Source: G963422275 sp963422275
GTDB lineage: Bacteria > Pseudomonadota > Alphaproteobacteria > Rhodobacterales > Rhodobacteraceae
DNA: 64,000 nucleotides
Direction: 5' to 3'
Assembly: GCA_963422275.1 (NCBI GenBank)
Contig: OY729418.1
Location: 1,922,001 to 1,986,000, forward strand
Program-made: the position numbers and the translations under genes
Part shown: one piece after another, positions 18,479-27,489 of the stretch
How positions within the stretch are numbered: position 1 is the first letter of the stretch
Layout: each line of letters begins with the position of its first letter
Notes under the pieces: model-generated
What the model saw: only the letters and a program-made list of their open reading frames with translations
The model's database searches: none
Told to the model about the DNA's origin: nothing

Positions 18479-19786
18479 TCAATAGTATCCAGCCTTGCGC
18501 ATTTCCCGGTCCGCAGCCTCCTGAGCTGCCGCAAGAGCTTCCTCAACCGAAATCTGCCCGGCAAGCGCTGCGCTCAGCTGCTGTCCGACGGCGATCCCGA
18601 TTGCCTGAAACTCTGGAATTGCCGCAAACTGGACGCCAGTATACGGCGTTGGATCCTGAGTGCTGTTGCTGGGGGAGGCAGACAGAATGGCCTTCAGTTC
18701 CGCAGCCGCAAAGATTGCAGCTTCTTGGAACATCGAGTTTTCGTAAGTGCTCGTGCGCGTTCCGGTGGGAACCGACCCCCAGCCGTTAGTCTCGGCTACA
18801 AGTTCGATATACTCCTTTGAGGTTGCCCACTCGATGAACTTCATCGCGTCTTCAGCTTGCTTGGTTCCAGCCGGAATTGCAAGAGCCCAAGCCCAGAGCC
18901 AATTGGCGCCACGGTTCGTGACGGCGACGGGGGACTGCGCAAATGCCACCTTGTCGGCAACTTTGGACTGGCGCGGGTCGGAAATGAACGAAGCGGCAAT
19001 CGTGGCGTCAATCCACATTCCGCATTTGCCCTCGTTGAACAGAGCCAAGATCTCATTGAAGCTGTTCGCGCTGGACCCCGGCGGTCCATAACTGGTCAGC
19101 AAATCCACATAGAAGCTCACTGCGTGGTTCCAAGCGGGGCTGTCAAGTTGCGGCATCCAATCTTCGTCGAACCACCGCGCACCGAACGAGTTCGCCATTG
19201 TCGTCATGAAGGCCGTGTTGTCGCCCCATCCCGGCTTGCCGCGAAGGCATATTCCGTAGACGCCGGCATCTGCATCATGGATGGCTGCGGCGACATCCGC
19301 GACATGTCCCCACGTCGGATTGTCTGGGATGGTCATGCCTGCTTCTTCAACCAGATCCTTGCGGTACATTATCATCGAGCTCTCGCCGTAGAATGGAGCA
19401 GCGTAGAGCTTGCCATTTGCAGACAGTCCTCCTCGCATCGCGGGGAGTATGTCGTCCACATCATAATCGGCGCCAAACTGCAGTTCTTCAAGCCAGTCGC
19501 GATCGCCCCAGATCGGAGCCTCGTACATGCCGATCGTCATGATATCGAATTGACCGCCTTGCGTGGAAATGTCCGTGGTCACCCTTTGGCGGAGCGTGCC
19601 TTCTTCAAGAGTGACCCAATTTACGGTGATTCCGGGGTTTGCCTCCTCGAAATGTCCAGTCAGCTTCTGCATCTCGATCATGTGGCCGTTGTTTACGGTG
19701 GCGATTGTCAGTTCGCCAGCGCTCGCAACTGATCCGAACACCAAAGATGCAGAAACCAGCATGGTAACTGTTTTAACGTGCGTCAT
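18479..19786 (-). CDS. Polyol ABC transporter substrate-binding protein (SmoE type)
   Basis: A 435-residue periplasmic binding protein. A signal peptide is evident at residues 1-23 (MLVSASLVFGSVASA then GELTIA). The mature part starts with LTIATVNNGHMIEMQKLTGH and contains DIMTIGMYEAPIWGDRDWL, as in sorbitol/mannitol-binding proteins of the CUT1 family. The ATG is preceded by a strong AAGGAGG site. It is the first gene of the operon. Substrate assignment to polyols comes from the downstream dehydrogenases and remains inference. Confidence 0.9.
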   Translation of the reverse strand: MTHVKTVTMLVSASLVFGSVASAGELTIATVNNGHMIEMQKLTGHFEEANPGITVNWVTLEEGTLRQRVTTDISTQGGQFDIMTIGMYEAPIWGDRDWLEELQFGADYDVDDILPAMRGGLSANGKLYAAPFYGESSMIMYRKDLVEEAGMTIPDNPTWGHVADVAAAIHDADAGVYGICLRGKPGWGDNTAFMTTMANSFGARWFDEDWMPQLDSPAWNHAVSFYVDLLTSYGPPGSSANSFNEILALFNEGKCGMWIDATIAASFISDPRQSKVADKVAFAQSPVAVTNRGANWLWAWALAIPAGTKQAEDAMKFIEWATSKEYIELVAETNGWGSVPTGTRTSTYENSMFQEAAIFAAAELKAILSASPSNSTQDPTPYTGVQFAAIPEFQAIGIAVGQQLSAALAGQISVEEALAAAQEAADREMRKAGYY

Positions 19787-20080
19787 GATTTTCCTCCTTG
19801 AGCCCGTTCGATTTCCTTAAGTTTAGCTAATTGGCGAGATTTGTTGAAGAATCCTAGTATGTATTGACCTATTTATTGTATTATTTTGCTCTATAGTTAG
19901 TTGAATTGAATGATTTGACGCAAATTTCGTTAGCCTTGGTCTTGGGAGCCTTTGAATTCAAGTCAGCTTGACCATCGGCGATGTCCCCTGTCGTGGTCAC
20001 CTGCACTTGGAAGTCTCGACACGCAAACTTATTTTGAAGGCAGTTGGCGCGCCCTCAGAAAAGATGCTGGAGACCTTTGA
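19787..20080 (-). promoter_or_regulatory. AT-rich promoter region of the polyol operon
   Basis: About 290 bp between the divergent binding-protein and GNAT genes. The part from 19840 to 19930 is strikingly AT-rich compared with neighbouring coding sequence (for example attattttgctctatagtta), fitting a promoter and AraC-site region. No exact -35/-10 pair can be fixed. No other gene is visible. Confidence 0.5.
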
Positions 20081-20602
20081 ATGACCGTAACTCTTCGCCC
20101 GGCGGAAATCGCCGATCGAGAAAGAATCTACCGTTGGCTGGCGAGATCGGAGGCGACGCCGGAAATGATGGGACCCCCTGTCTTCCCGGACCATCCCGTT
20201 CCGACATATGCCGAGTTCTGCGATGACTACGTCGCCGACGCGTTTTCAGGGTCGCGGGACTTCCAAGTGCTTGTCATCAAGTCGGGTGAACGGGAGATTG
20301 GATCAATACAGTACTTCTTGGTTGAAAGGGTGGCCGAGCTTGACATCTGGATCGCGAACCGGAGCGATTGGGGACAAGGCCACGGGCCTCAGGCGATAGA
20401 GTGCGTTGTCAAGATTCTTCAGAAAGCGCAAAGTGCGGACATTGCGATTCTTCGCCCATCCGCTCGCAACTCGCGGGCAATCAAGGGCTACATGAATGCT
20501 GGCTTCCGGCAATACGATCCCAGCTGGATCAAGCTTCCGGATTGGTGTCTGAACGAGAACTTGGACTACGAAGATGCCGTTGTTCTTGCTAGACGCCTAT
20601 GA
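20081..20602 (+). CDS. GNAT-family N-acetyltransferase
   Basis: A 173-residue GNAT protein starting TVTLRPAEIADRERIYRWLA. The acetyl-CoA-binding region is IANRSDWGQGHGPQAIECVV (pattern Q/R-x-x-G-x-G/A), and the C-terminal part ARNSRAIKGYMNAGFRQYDP is the usual last helix and strand of RimJ/AAC(6')-like members. It acts on an unknown amine in the cytoplasm. It is transcribed away from the polyol operon. The frame is complete. Confidence 0.85.
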   Translation: MTVTLRPAEIADRERIYRWLARSEATPEMMGPPVFPDHPVPTYAEFCDDYVADAFSGSRDFQVLVIKSGEREIGSIQYFLVERVAELDIWIANRSDWGQGHGPQAIECVVKILQKAQSADIAILRPSARNSRAIKGYMNAGFRQYDPSWIKLPDWCLNENLDYEDAVVLARRL

Positions 20603-21003
20603 ATGGCGGAGGCGAAAGTCGCCGCTGAGTGGAAGCTTGGCCCTACCGCTTCGGCAAGGCATGCGCCGCCGGGCGCGCGCCATCCTTCAGATCATGTCCG
20701 CGCAGTTGATGGCTGCCCTCCGACAGCAGAACCCGATCAAAACCGCGCTGCCGCAAAAAGGCATGAAACAAGGCGCACCCTCAGCGCATGCTCAAACGTG
20801 CGATCCGAAAGAGAATGCCACTGATAGGTGGAAGCGCCCCGGATCATCGTGTCCGGTCCGCCCTAAGCGCGAGCGCACTGAGCCGAGAATCCGCACCAGT
20901 CACTGCCAGCCGATTAGGGCGTTCGCCTTGCGAAGATCCGCTCGCTTGGCGAAATTGCAATCCTGTTGCAAGACTGTTGCGAAAGCCGTCGTTTTTCTCT
21001 GAG
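20603..21003. other. No recognisable gene
   Basis: Between the GNAT and IS debris. A minus-strand stretch reads HAFLRQRGFDRVLLSEGSHQ but matches nothing I recognise. Probably degraded IS or island DNA. Confidence 0.35.
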
Positions 21004-21470
21004 TTTCGCTGTCTGGAGCCGGCTGAGCGCCTGGCGGCTGCCGATGGGTGGCTGCAGCACCTTCCGGACGCGGTTTTGGCTTCAAAAAGCGCGGTTTCAG
21101 GCCCCGATGCGTCGCATCGGGCAGGTTCGGGACAGACTCCGGCCCTCAGGCCGTGATCAGCTCGATCCGGTTGGTCGCCTTGAACAGGGTCGGGGCCATC
21201 GCCTTCAAAGCCGTTTCCGCCTCCATCGCCCGCTGCCCCATGAACCGGGACCGCGCCGCCAGCCGGTTGAACCGGCGGTGGTGCCGGGACAGGGGATGCC
21301 CCGGGAAGCCCGAAACATGATCCGGGACTGGATCCCCGCCGCGCTCTCCATGATCGTCGCGTCATTTACCGCCACCGGCGCGTTTCCGACCTTCAGGCCA
21401 CGCTCCTGCAGCTAGCTGTTGACCTCGGACAGAAGCGCTGCGTCAAGACAGCCCAGACTTGGCAGCCGGC
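21004..21470 (-). mobile_element. Second IS5-family type, transposase 3' part
   Basis: Minus-strand frames give LQERGLKVGNAPVAVNDATI then MESA (first Asp region), IMFRASRGIP, RHHRRFNRLAARSRFMGQ and ALKAMAPTLFKATNRIELI. This is the order found in IS1031/ISL2-like IS5-family transposases. A large deletion between DATI and IMFRAS plus frameshifts inactivate it. Its 3' untranslated tail (21020-21110) recurs at 32.75 and 44.97 kb. Confidence 0.65.
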
Positions 21471-21519
21471 GAAATCGGCAGATCGTCGTGCATGCAGGAC
21501 TTCGCTCGATCGCCGAGCG

Positions 21520-21845
21520 GCCGACGGACAGCGTGAAGCGGGTGCTAGCGCTGGTTATCGCCCCGGACGCCCTGCTCGCCTCTGACGCCGGCCGTTACCA
21601 TCGGCCCGCCGCCGCGGTGCTCGGCAGACTCGCGAGAGCGTCACCCGCTCCGCCGGCGGAGCGGGTGTGCGGCGCCCTGCACATCCAGACAGCCACCAGC
21701 CGCCACAGCCAGATCCGCGACCAAGCATCTCGACAGCTGCCTTAGGTGGTTCCATCTCGTTGTGCTCGGCAGGCATCCATCGCCCAGAGCCTGTTTCGCG
21801 GTGGCCAGCGCCAGGCCAAGCCTGCGATTCGTGAATTGAGCCATT
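21520..21845 (+). mobile_element. IS1595-family (ISXO2-like) transposase, C-terminal relic
   Basis: The + strand reads VIAPDALLASDAGRYHRPAA, AVLG, GALHIQTATSRHSQ and, with frameshifts, a tail resembling the C-terminus of the relic at 31.7 kb (RCHRPAAAVLGIRRETVNRS, MHIQTAISHHSQFKGFLRPF). It belongs to the ISXO2-like branch of IS1595. Only the C-terminal third is present. Confidence 0.65.
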
Positions 21846-22353
21846 AGTTAAGGTGCCCACCGTCTTTATCCAGGACTCTTGCTGCGAGCAGAGCGCATCC
21901 GCAGGAAGGTGTGCAAACTTTGTTGAAATGCTGCCTTGCGTTATCCACGGGACTGGCGTCATGATCGACGGCGGTAAAAAAAACCGTCAACTTGTTTAAC
22001 ACGCACCTCAAGGTAATCACCAATCTGCCATGTGCCGTAGAGCAGACTTGGCATGGTTCTTTCCGGCAGGCCTCGAAGCAGACGGACCGGCGGGCCTTTA
22101 GATGCTCGAAAAGCATTGATGATCAGGTAATCGCATCCCAAGCTTTGCTGAACTGTATTGTTGAATGGACGACACTTTCTTCCATTTGGCTTGCGAGGGG
22201 CAGGGCAGGAAGCAGCGTCGCCCAGAGAGGTTGCACGAACTCTTAACTTAAGGAGCCTTCAATGGATGCGACTGTGCATTGCATGCTCGTTGCTGTGGCT
22301 TTATGTCTCTACTCATCCAATTGTGCTACACACCCGGAAATCCGAGGAAAACC
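21846..22353. other. No recognisable gene; pncA upstream region
   Basis: Minus-strand frames up to 91 codons (one reads LLYGTWQIGDYLEVRVKQVD) match no family I know. The last 100 bp must hold the pncA promoter. A GAGG ribosome-binding site lies 8 bp before the pncA ATG. Confidence 0.4.
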
Positions 22354-22974
22354 ATGCGAAGTCCCTCCGACGCGCTTCTCGTGATTGATGTTCAGAACGA
22401 TTTTTGCCCGGGCGGCGCGCTTGCCGTTCCAGATGGCGAAACCGTGGTCAATGAAATCAACAGAATGATGGACCAGTTCGAGGTCAAGGTTCTTACCCAG
22501 GACTGGCATCCTGCCAGTCACGCATCATTCGCTTCGAATCACGCAGGCGGAAAACCATTCGAAACCGTCGAGCTTGCGTACGGAGCCCAAGTGCTCTGGC
22601 CGCCGCATTGCATGCAGGGAACGAAGGGGGCCGATTTCCACCGGGACCTGAAAAACAATGCTGCAGACCTGATTCTCCGCAAGGGATTTCGTCCGGACAT
22701 CGATAGCTATTCCGCGTTCTTCGAAAACGATCGGAAAACGCCCACGGGACTGGAGGGATACCTGCGGTCGCGCCAAGTGGACACAGTGTACTGCGCAGGC
22801 TTGGCAACAGACTTCTGCGTTCTGTATTCCGCCATCGATGCAGTCGCTCTGGGATTCAAGGTCGTTGTGCTGGAGGCTGCGTGCAGGGCTATCGACCTCA
22901 ATGGATCGCTGGCTTCCGCCAAGACCGCCCTGCACGAGAATGGCGTCGTCTTGAAGGGCCGGTTGCAATCCTAG
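22354..22974 (+). CDS. pncA: Nicotinamidase
   Basis: A 206-residue cysteine hydrolase that deamidates nicotinamide to nicotinate for NAD salvage. The triad regions are visible: LLVIDVQNDFCPGGAL (Asp), LRKGFRPDIDSYSAF (Lys) and AGLATDFCVLYSAIDA (Cys). Metal-binding DWHPASHASF and cis-peptide segments are also present. The start is the ATG at 22354 with GAGG upstream; a longer in-frame extension to 22279 has no site. pncB follows after 27 bp, so the two steps of the Preiss-Handler salvage branch are co-transcribed. Confidence 0.93.
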   Translation: MRSPSDALLVIDVQNDFCPGGALAVPDGETVVNEINRMMDQFEVKVLTQDWHPASHASFASNHAGGKPFETVELAYGAQVLWPPHCMQGTKGADFHRDLKNNAADLILRKGFRPDIDSYSAFFENDRKTPTGLEGYLRSRQVDTVYCAGLATDFCVLYSAIDAVALGFKVVVLEAACRAIDLNGSLASAKTALHENGVVLKGRLQS

Positions 22975-23001
22975 GCAAGACCGAAAGCGCCCGGACCTCC
23001 A

Positions 23002-24306
23002 ATGAGCATGCCGCCTGTGGATATCGCCGCACGTGTCTACAATCACAACTGGAAAATCGATCCGATCGTCCGGTCGTTGATCGACACCGATTTCTACAAG
23101 CTGCTGATGTGCCAATTCGTTCTCGGCAGAAGTCCCCGAAAGCAGGTGGTGTTCCGGCTGATCAACCGAAATCCCCGCATTGCGCTCGCGGAGCTAATCG
23201 ATGAAGGGGAACTGCGCGAGCAGCTCGATCATATCCGGACGCTGCGCCTGTCCCGCGGCGAGTCAACGTGGCTTTGGGGCAACATGTTCTACGGGAAACG
23301 CCAGATGTTCCGTCCGGATTTCATGAGCTGGTTCGAAGACCTTTCGTTGCCCGAATATCGGCTCGACACGAAGGAAGGCAACTTCGAGCTATCGTTTGAC
23401 GGCAACTGGCCGGAAGTGATGCTCTGGGAAATTCCAGCTCTCGCGGTAATCACCGAGCTTCGATCCCGGGCCATTCTTCGAAAGCTGGGCCGGTTCGAAC
23501 TTCAGGTTCTGTACGCCAGAGCGATGACTCGAGTCTGGGAAAAGATCTGGAGGCTGGACCAAATCGAGGGCCTCCAGCTGGCTGATTTCGGCACTAGGCG
23601 ACGTCATTCGTATCTTTGGCAAGACTGGTGCGTTCAGGCGATGATTGAAGGCTTGGGCGAGAAGTTCGTTGGAACCTCCAATTGCCTGATAGCCATGCGG
23701 CGCGAGGTTGAAGCGATCGGAACGAACGCCCACGAGCTTCCGATGATTTACTGTGCGTCTGCAACTGATGACGAAGAGCTTGCGGCCGCATCGTATCGAG
23801 TATTTGAGGACTGGCAGCAGGAACATGATGGCAACCTTCTTATAGTGCTTACAGACACGTTTGGAACGCGAGGCTTTCTCAAGAATGCACCCGACTGGCT
23901 AGCGAAGTGGACTGGCATTCGCATAGATTCCGGAGATCCATTCGAGCAGGCGGAGACTGTGATCGATTGGTGGACAGAGCGCGGCGAGGATCCTCTGGAA
24001 AAGAGAATCATTTTTTCGGACGGCCTTGATGTCGACACGATAGAGGAACTTCATCGGCACTTCGCCTCAAGGTCTCGCGTAAGCTTCGGCTGGGGCACTC
24101 TTCTCACGAACGATTTTCGCGACTTGGTCCGCGACGACGCGCTGCGTCCGATCTCGCTGGTGTGCAAGGCGGTTTCGGTAGACGGACGGCCAACGGTCAA
24201 GCTTTCCGACAATCCCCGCAAGGCGATTGGACCGGATGAGGAAGTCGTCCGCTACCGACGGGTTTTCGGAGTGGGCAAGCAATCGGAGATCGATCTGCTG
24301 GTCTGA
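23002..24306 (+). CDS. pncB: Nicotinate phosphoribosyltransferase
   Basis: A 434-residue enzyme making nicotinate mononucleotide from nicotinate and PRPP with ATP. Visible are SLIDTDFYKLLMCQFV at the N-terminus, DFGTRRRHSYLWQDW and ALVGTSN-type FVGTSNCLIAM, IVLTDTFGTRGFLKN with the phosphate-binding region, and GIRIDSGDPFEQAE. The order and size are those of PncB. It takes the product of the upstream pncA. It starts ATG AGC ATG; either ATG would do. Confidence 0.95.
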   Translation: MSMPPVDIAARVYNHNWKIDPIVRSLIDTDFYKLLMCQFVLGRSPRKQVVFRLINRNPRIALAELIDEGELREQLDHIRTLRLSRGESTWLWGNMFYGKRQMFRPDFMSWFEDLSLPEYRLDTKEGNFELSFDGNWPEVMLWEIPALAVITELRSRAILRKLGRFELQVLYARAMTRVWEKIWRLDQIEGLQLADFGTRRRHSYLWQDWCVQAMIEGLGEKFVGTSNCLIAMRREVEAIGTNAHELPMIYCASATDDEELAAASYRVFEDWQQEHDGNLLIVLTDTFGTRGFLKNAPDWLAKWTGIRIDSGDPFEQAETVIDWWTERGEDPLEKRIIFSDGLDVDTIEELHRHFASRSRVSFGWGTLLTNDFRDLVRDDALRPISLVCKAVSVDGRPTVKLSDNPRKAIGPDEEVVRYRRVFGVGKQSEIDLLV

Positions 24307-24440
24307 GTCAAGAGCCGCCCTCCTCACAAGTAGCCACATTCAAGTTGTTTGAGTCTACTCAAAAATCCTTCGACCTGAATTCTTTTCGGTTCACAGGACG
24401 TCAGGATAAGTTATGAGAACACAACAAAAAAAGAGAGGCA

Positions 24441-26585
24441 GTGACGTTACAGGCGATGAAAGGGCAAATTGCAAAGGGGTCGGGAGCGCGACCCAGCGCG
24501 TCGAACCGGAGCAAGTCCGACAAGAAGGCGAGCGCAAAATGCGGTAATCAGACAAGCGAGTCGCATGTTTTCCGGTTTTTCCGACTGCTTGTGCGAACGG
24601 CGGTTAAAGCTGTGTGGGCAGTTGGCTGGAGGGCATCAGCCACGTGCGCACTGATCTTGGCTGTGGCAGTTTATCACTTTTACAGCTTGCTGCCGGAACC
24701 CGACACGCTTGTGGATGGGCGAAGCCGTGGTTCAGTGATCCTTCTGGACAGGAACGACCGCCCGTTTGCCTGGCGTGGCATGCATTTCGGCGGTGCGGTC
24801 ACGCCTGACAATGTGTCACCTCATCTGAAAAATGCCGTAATTTCTACGGAAGACAGACGTTTCTATCGGCACTTTGGCTTGAGTCCGCGCGGCATTGCCC
24901 GCGCTGTCTGGATTAATTTGAGGGAGGGGCGGGGTCCTTTCGACGGGCATGGCGGTTCGACAATCACCCAGCAGGTCGCGAAGCTGCTCTGCTTCGGTGC
25001 GGTGCACGACCCCTCCACGAAAACAACTGAAGCCGAATTCGAGCGCGAATGTCGCCGCACGACGCTTTGGCGCAAGGTAAAGGAAATCCCGTTCGCTTTC
25101 GCACTGGAACTGAAATACACCAAGGACGAGATTCTGATGATCTATCTCAACCGCGCCTATCTGGGTGCGGGAGCGACTGGATTCGAGGCGGCGAGCAATC
25201 GCTATTTCGGAAAGTCGGCGATGGAGGTCGGCATCGCCGAATCCGCAATGCTGGCCGGATTGCTGGTAGCGCCATCGTACTACGCGCCAACGCGAAAACT
25301 TGCCAGAGCTCAGAGTCGCGCAAATCTTGTCGTTTCGTTGATGCATGACCAAGGATATCTGACATTCGATAAAGCGAAGGAGGCCCGATTGCATCCTGCT
25401 CGTCCGTCGGAAGGGGCAACCGGACGGTTAGGTGGATACTTCGCGGACTGGATGATGGATTCCGGACCCGAATTTCTCACCCACGACACGACCGAGGATG
25501 TCATCATACGGACCACGTTCGATGCCCGCATCCAGGCTGCGGCAGAAGAGGCGCTGACGCAGGTGTTCCGCACGAGGGTTCGACCGGGGTCCAAGGCCCA
25601 AGCAGCAATTGTAATCATCTCTCGGGACGGAAAGGCGAGAGCCATGGTTGGTGGACGCGACGTCAAGGCGTCGGGCAAGTTTAACAGAGCGACAAAAGCC
25701 CTCCGGCAAACCGGTTCTTCGTTCAAGCCGTTTGTGTATGCCGCCGCGCTAGAGGCCGGCTCCAGATTCGATACTGAAGTTGTCGACGAACCGGTCTCAT
25801 TCCGAGTTCCGGGATCGGGCACTTGGAGTCCCAAGAATTACACCAGCGAGCATCTCGGGAGAATCAGCCTAACTGACGCTTTGGCACTCTCGGTCAACAC
25901 CGTTGCTGCGAAGGTGTCGGAATCCGTTGGCCGCGCCGAGGTTAGGCAGATGGCGGAGGGCTTTGGAATCACGAGCAAGCTGGTGGACAGTCCGGCGCTT
26001 GCGCTTGGCGCATCTGAATCGACGCTTCTGGAAATGACTGGCGCCTATGCGGGAATACTGAACGGTGGACGAAGAGTCGAACCTTACGGTCTGATTGACA
26101 TACGGCTATCCAATGACGACCAGCCTCTCATCACAAAATCGGAAAGAAGCGGACGCCGGGTCATGTCAGAGCGCAGCGCGCGCCAACTGGTGTACATGTT
26201 GCACCAAGCAGTCGTGACCGGAACCGGCCAGCGGGCCAACCTTCCAGATCGGGAGGTTGCCGGTAAGACAGGAACCACCCAAGGCGCCAAGGACGCGTGG
26301 TTCATTGGGTTCTCCGCCGACTACATTGCCGGCGTGTGGATGGGCTATGATGACAATACCAAACTTGTCGGGGTTACCGGCGGAGGACTTCCTGCAGAAA
26401 TCTGGCGCGAGACGATGCGGAGAATCCATTCCGACCTGGAAGCAAGGCGGCTCCCGATGATCGATCCGAACGAATTTGCCTCAAGCGAGGCGAAGGCATC
26501 GAGACTGGAAAGGGAGCAAAGCGCATCAAGGAACTCGGAGGGGTTTTTCGAGGCGATAGCCAGAATATTCGGCGGAGGGAACTGA
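24441..26585 (+). CDS. Bifunctional class A penicillin-binding protein (PBP1A family)
   Basis: A 714-residue membrane-anchored peptidoglycan synthase. Features in order: cytoplasmic basic tail, one TM helix (TCALILAVAVYHFYSLL, around residues 70-87), GT51 glycosyltransferase (STEDRRFYRHFG with catalytic Glu, GGSTITQQVAKLL), and transpeptidase motifs TGSSFKPFVYA (SxxK), SVNT (SxN) and KTGTTQGAKDAWF (KTG). The start is taken as GTG at 24441 with AGAGAGG close upstream; an ATG 18 bp later is an alternative. All catalytic motifs are intact. Confidence 0.92.
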   Translation: MTLQAMKGQIAKGSGARPSASNRSKSDKKASAKCGNQTSESHVFRFFRLLVRTAVKAVWAVGWRASATCALILAVAVYHFYSLLPEPDTLVDGRSRGSVILLDRNDRPFAWRGMHFGGAVTPDNVSPHLKNAVISTEDRRFYRHFGLSPRGIARAVWINLREGRGPFDGHGGSTITQQVAKLLCFGAVHDPSTKTTEAEFERECRRTTLWRKVKEIPFAFALELKYTKDEILMIYLNRAYLGAGATGFEAASNRYFGKSAMEVGIAESAMLAGLLVAPSYYAPTRKLARAQSRANLVVSLMHDQGYLTFDKAKEARLHPARPSEGATGRLGGYFADWMMDSGPEFLTHDTTEDVIIRTTFDARIQAAAEEALTQVFRTRVRPGSKAQAAIVIISRDGKARAMVGGRDVKASGKFNRATKALRQTGSSFKPFVYAAALEAGSRFDTEVVDEPVSFRVPGSGTWSPKNYTSEHLGRISLTDALALSVNTVAAKVSESVGRAEVRQMAEGFGITSKLVDSPALALGASESTLLEMTGAYAGILNGGRRVEPYGLIDIRLSNDDQPLITKSERSGRRVMSERSARQLVYMLHQAVVTGTGQRANLPDREVAGKTGTTQGAKDAWFIGFSADYIAGVWMGYDDNTKLVGVTGGGLPAEIWRETMRRIHSDLEARRLPMIDPNEFASSEAKASRLEREQSASRNSEGFFEAIARIFGGGN

Positions 26586-26595
26586 CGGCAACCCG

Positions 26596-27264
26596 CTAGC
26601 CACTGAAAGCTGTCTCATTGGCAAAGTCAATGTCGGCAATCAATCTGTCCAGATCGCCTTTTCGTTTCTTGAGCTCTCCTTTTATGATACGCTGCTCTAT
26701 TGCCAGCATGTTGATTCCGTCCAGTATGATGTTGTAAACGCGAGTCTTTCCGTTTCGCTTGGCTACCCTCCATCGCACAGTGAAAGGCGCTTCTCGCTCG
26801 TAGTGGTTTACCGTCAGCACGTCGAAAATGGTGTCTTCTTTAACTGTACGCACCGAGACAAGCTCAAACTGGCCGTAGATGAATATCGAGAACTTTTCGA
26901 AATACTTTCTGGCAAGATATGCTTGGTAAACCTTGATGAAATCCCTGCGTTGCTGATCTGTGGCTCTTCGCCAAGCAGGCCCCAAGGCGATGCCGCCGAT
27001 AGCTTGAACGTCCGTTGTCTCCTTGATCACCTTTTCCAAGTTCGAGATGAGGTCCTCTTCGGTGGTGGAGTGATCGGCTAAATCCTTTAGGCGGTTGATC
27101 GTGAATTTGACCACTTCAACAGCGATTTCCTCGGCATTGGCGTTCGCTTTCGACGGACTGACAATCAGGGCCAAAACGCTGGCGAGTCCGATCAATGTCC
27201 CCCGTCTGGACAGTCGGTCAGACCAGTCGGAAAAATGTATTTTGGGGCGAACGGCAACTTTCAT
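26596..27264 (-). CDS. MlaC/Ttg2D-type phospholipid-binding protein
   Basis: A periplasmic protein of the MlaC family (toluene-tolerance Ttg2), which shuttles phospholipids to an inner-membrane ABC complex; a HpnM hopanoid role is an alternative. It has a signal peptide with a twin-arginine-like start (SDRLSRRGTLIGLASVLALI, cleavage near SKANA). The body contains GRIALG-like IGGIALGPAWRRATDQQRRD, FIKVYQAYLARKYFEKF and VYNIILDGINMLAIEQR, as in the family. The start is placed at the ATG of MKVAVRPK; an upstream ATG at 27321 adds 19 residues. It is convergent with the PBP gene (10-bp gap). Confidence 0.8.
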   Translation of the reverse strand: MKVAVRPKIHFSDWSDRLSRRGTLIGLASVLALIVSPSKANANAEEIAVEVVKFTINRLKDLADHSTTEEDLISNLEKVIKETTDVQAIGGIALGPAWRRATDQQRRDFIKVYQAYLARKYFEKFSIFIYGQFELVSVRTVKEDTIFDVLTVNHYEREAPFTVRWRVAKRNGKTRVYNIILDGINMLAIEQRIIKGELKKRKGDLDRLIADIDFANETAFSG

Positions 27265-27489
27265 TCTTGAAGCATCTCGGCAAGCTGTCCAATCCCTGAA
27301 TTGAGATGAAATTTGTGGCATTGACGCATGGTGAATAGAATAGATACATCATATCACGAAATTTGCAACTCATGAATAGATTGCGGATGCTACCGCTCCG
27401 GGGCTTCTCACCGCAACGCGGCCGAAAACCCAAATATCGAGCATTTCGGTCTCGTGCCTGGTGGCAGTGCGTTTGGCCGTGTGGGCTAG

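Noticed and set aside
18857..19732. 291-codon + frame
   Set aside because: Antisense to the intact substrate-binding protein gene.
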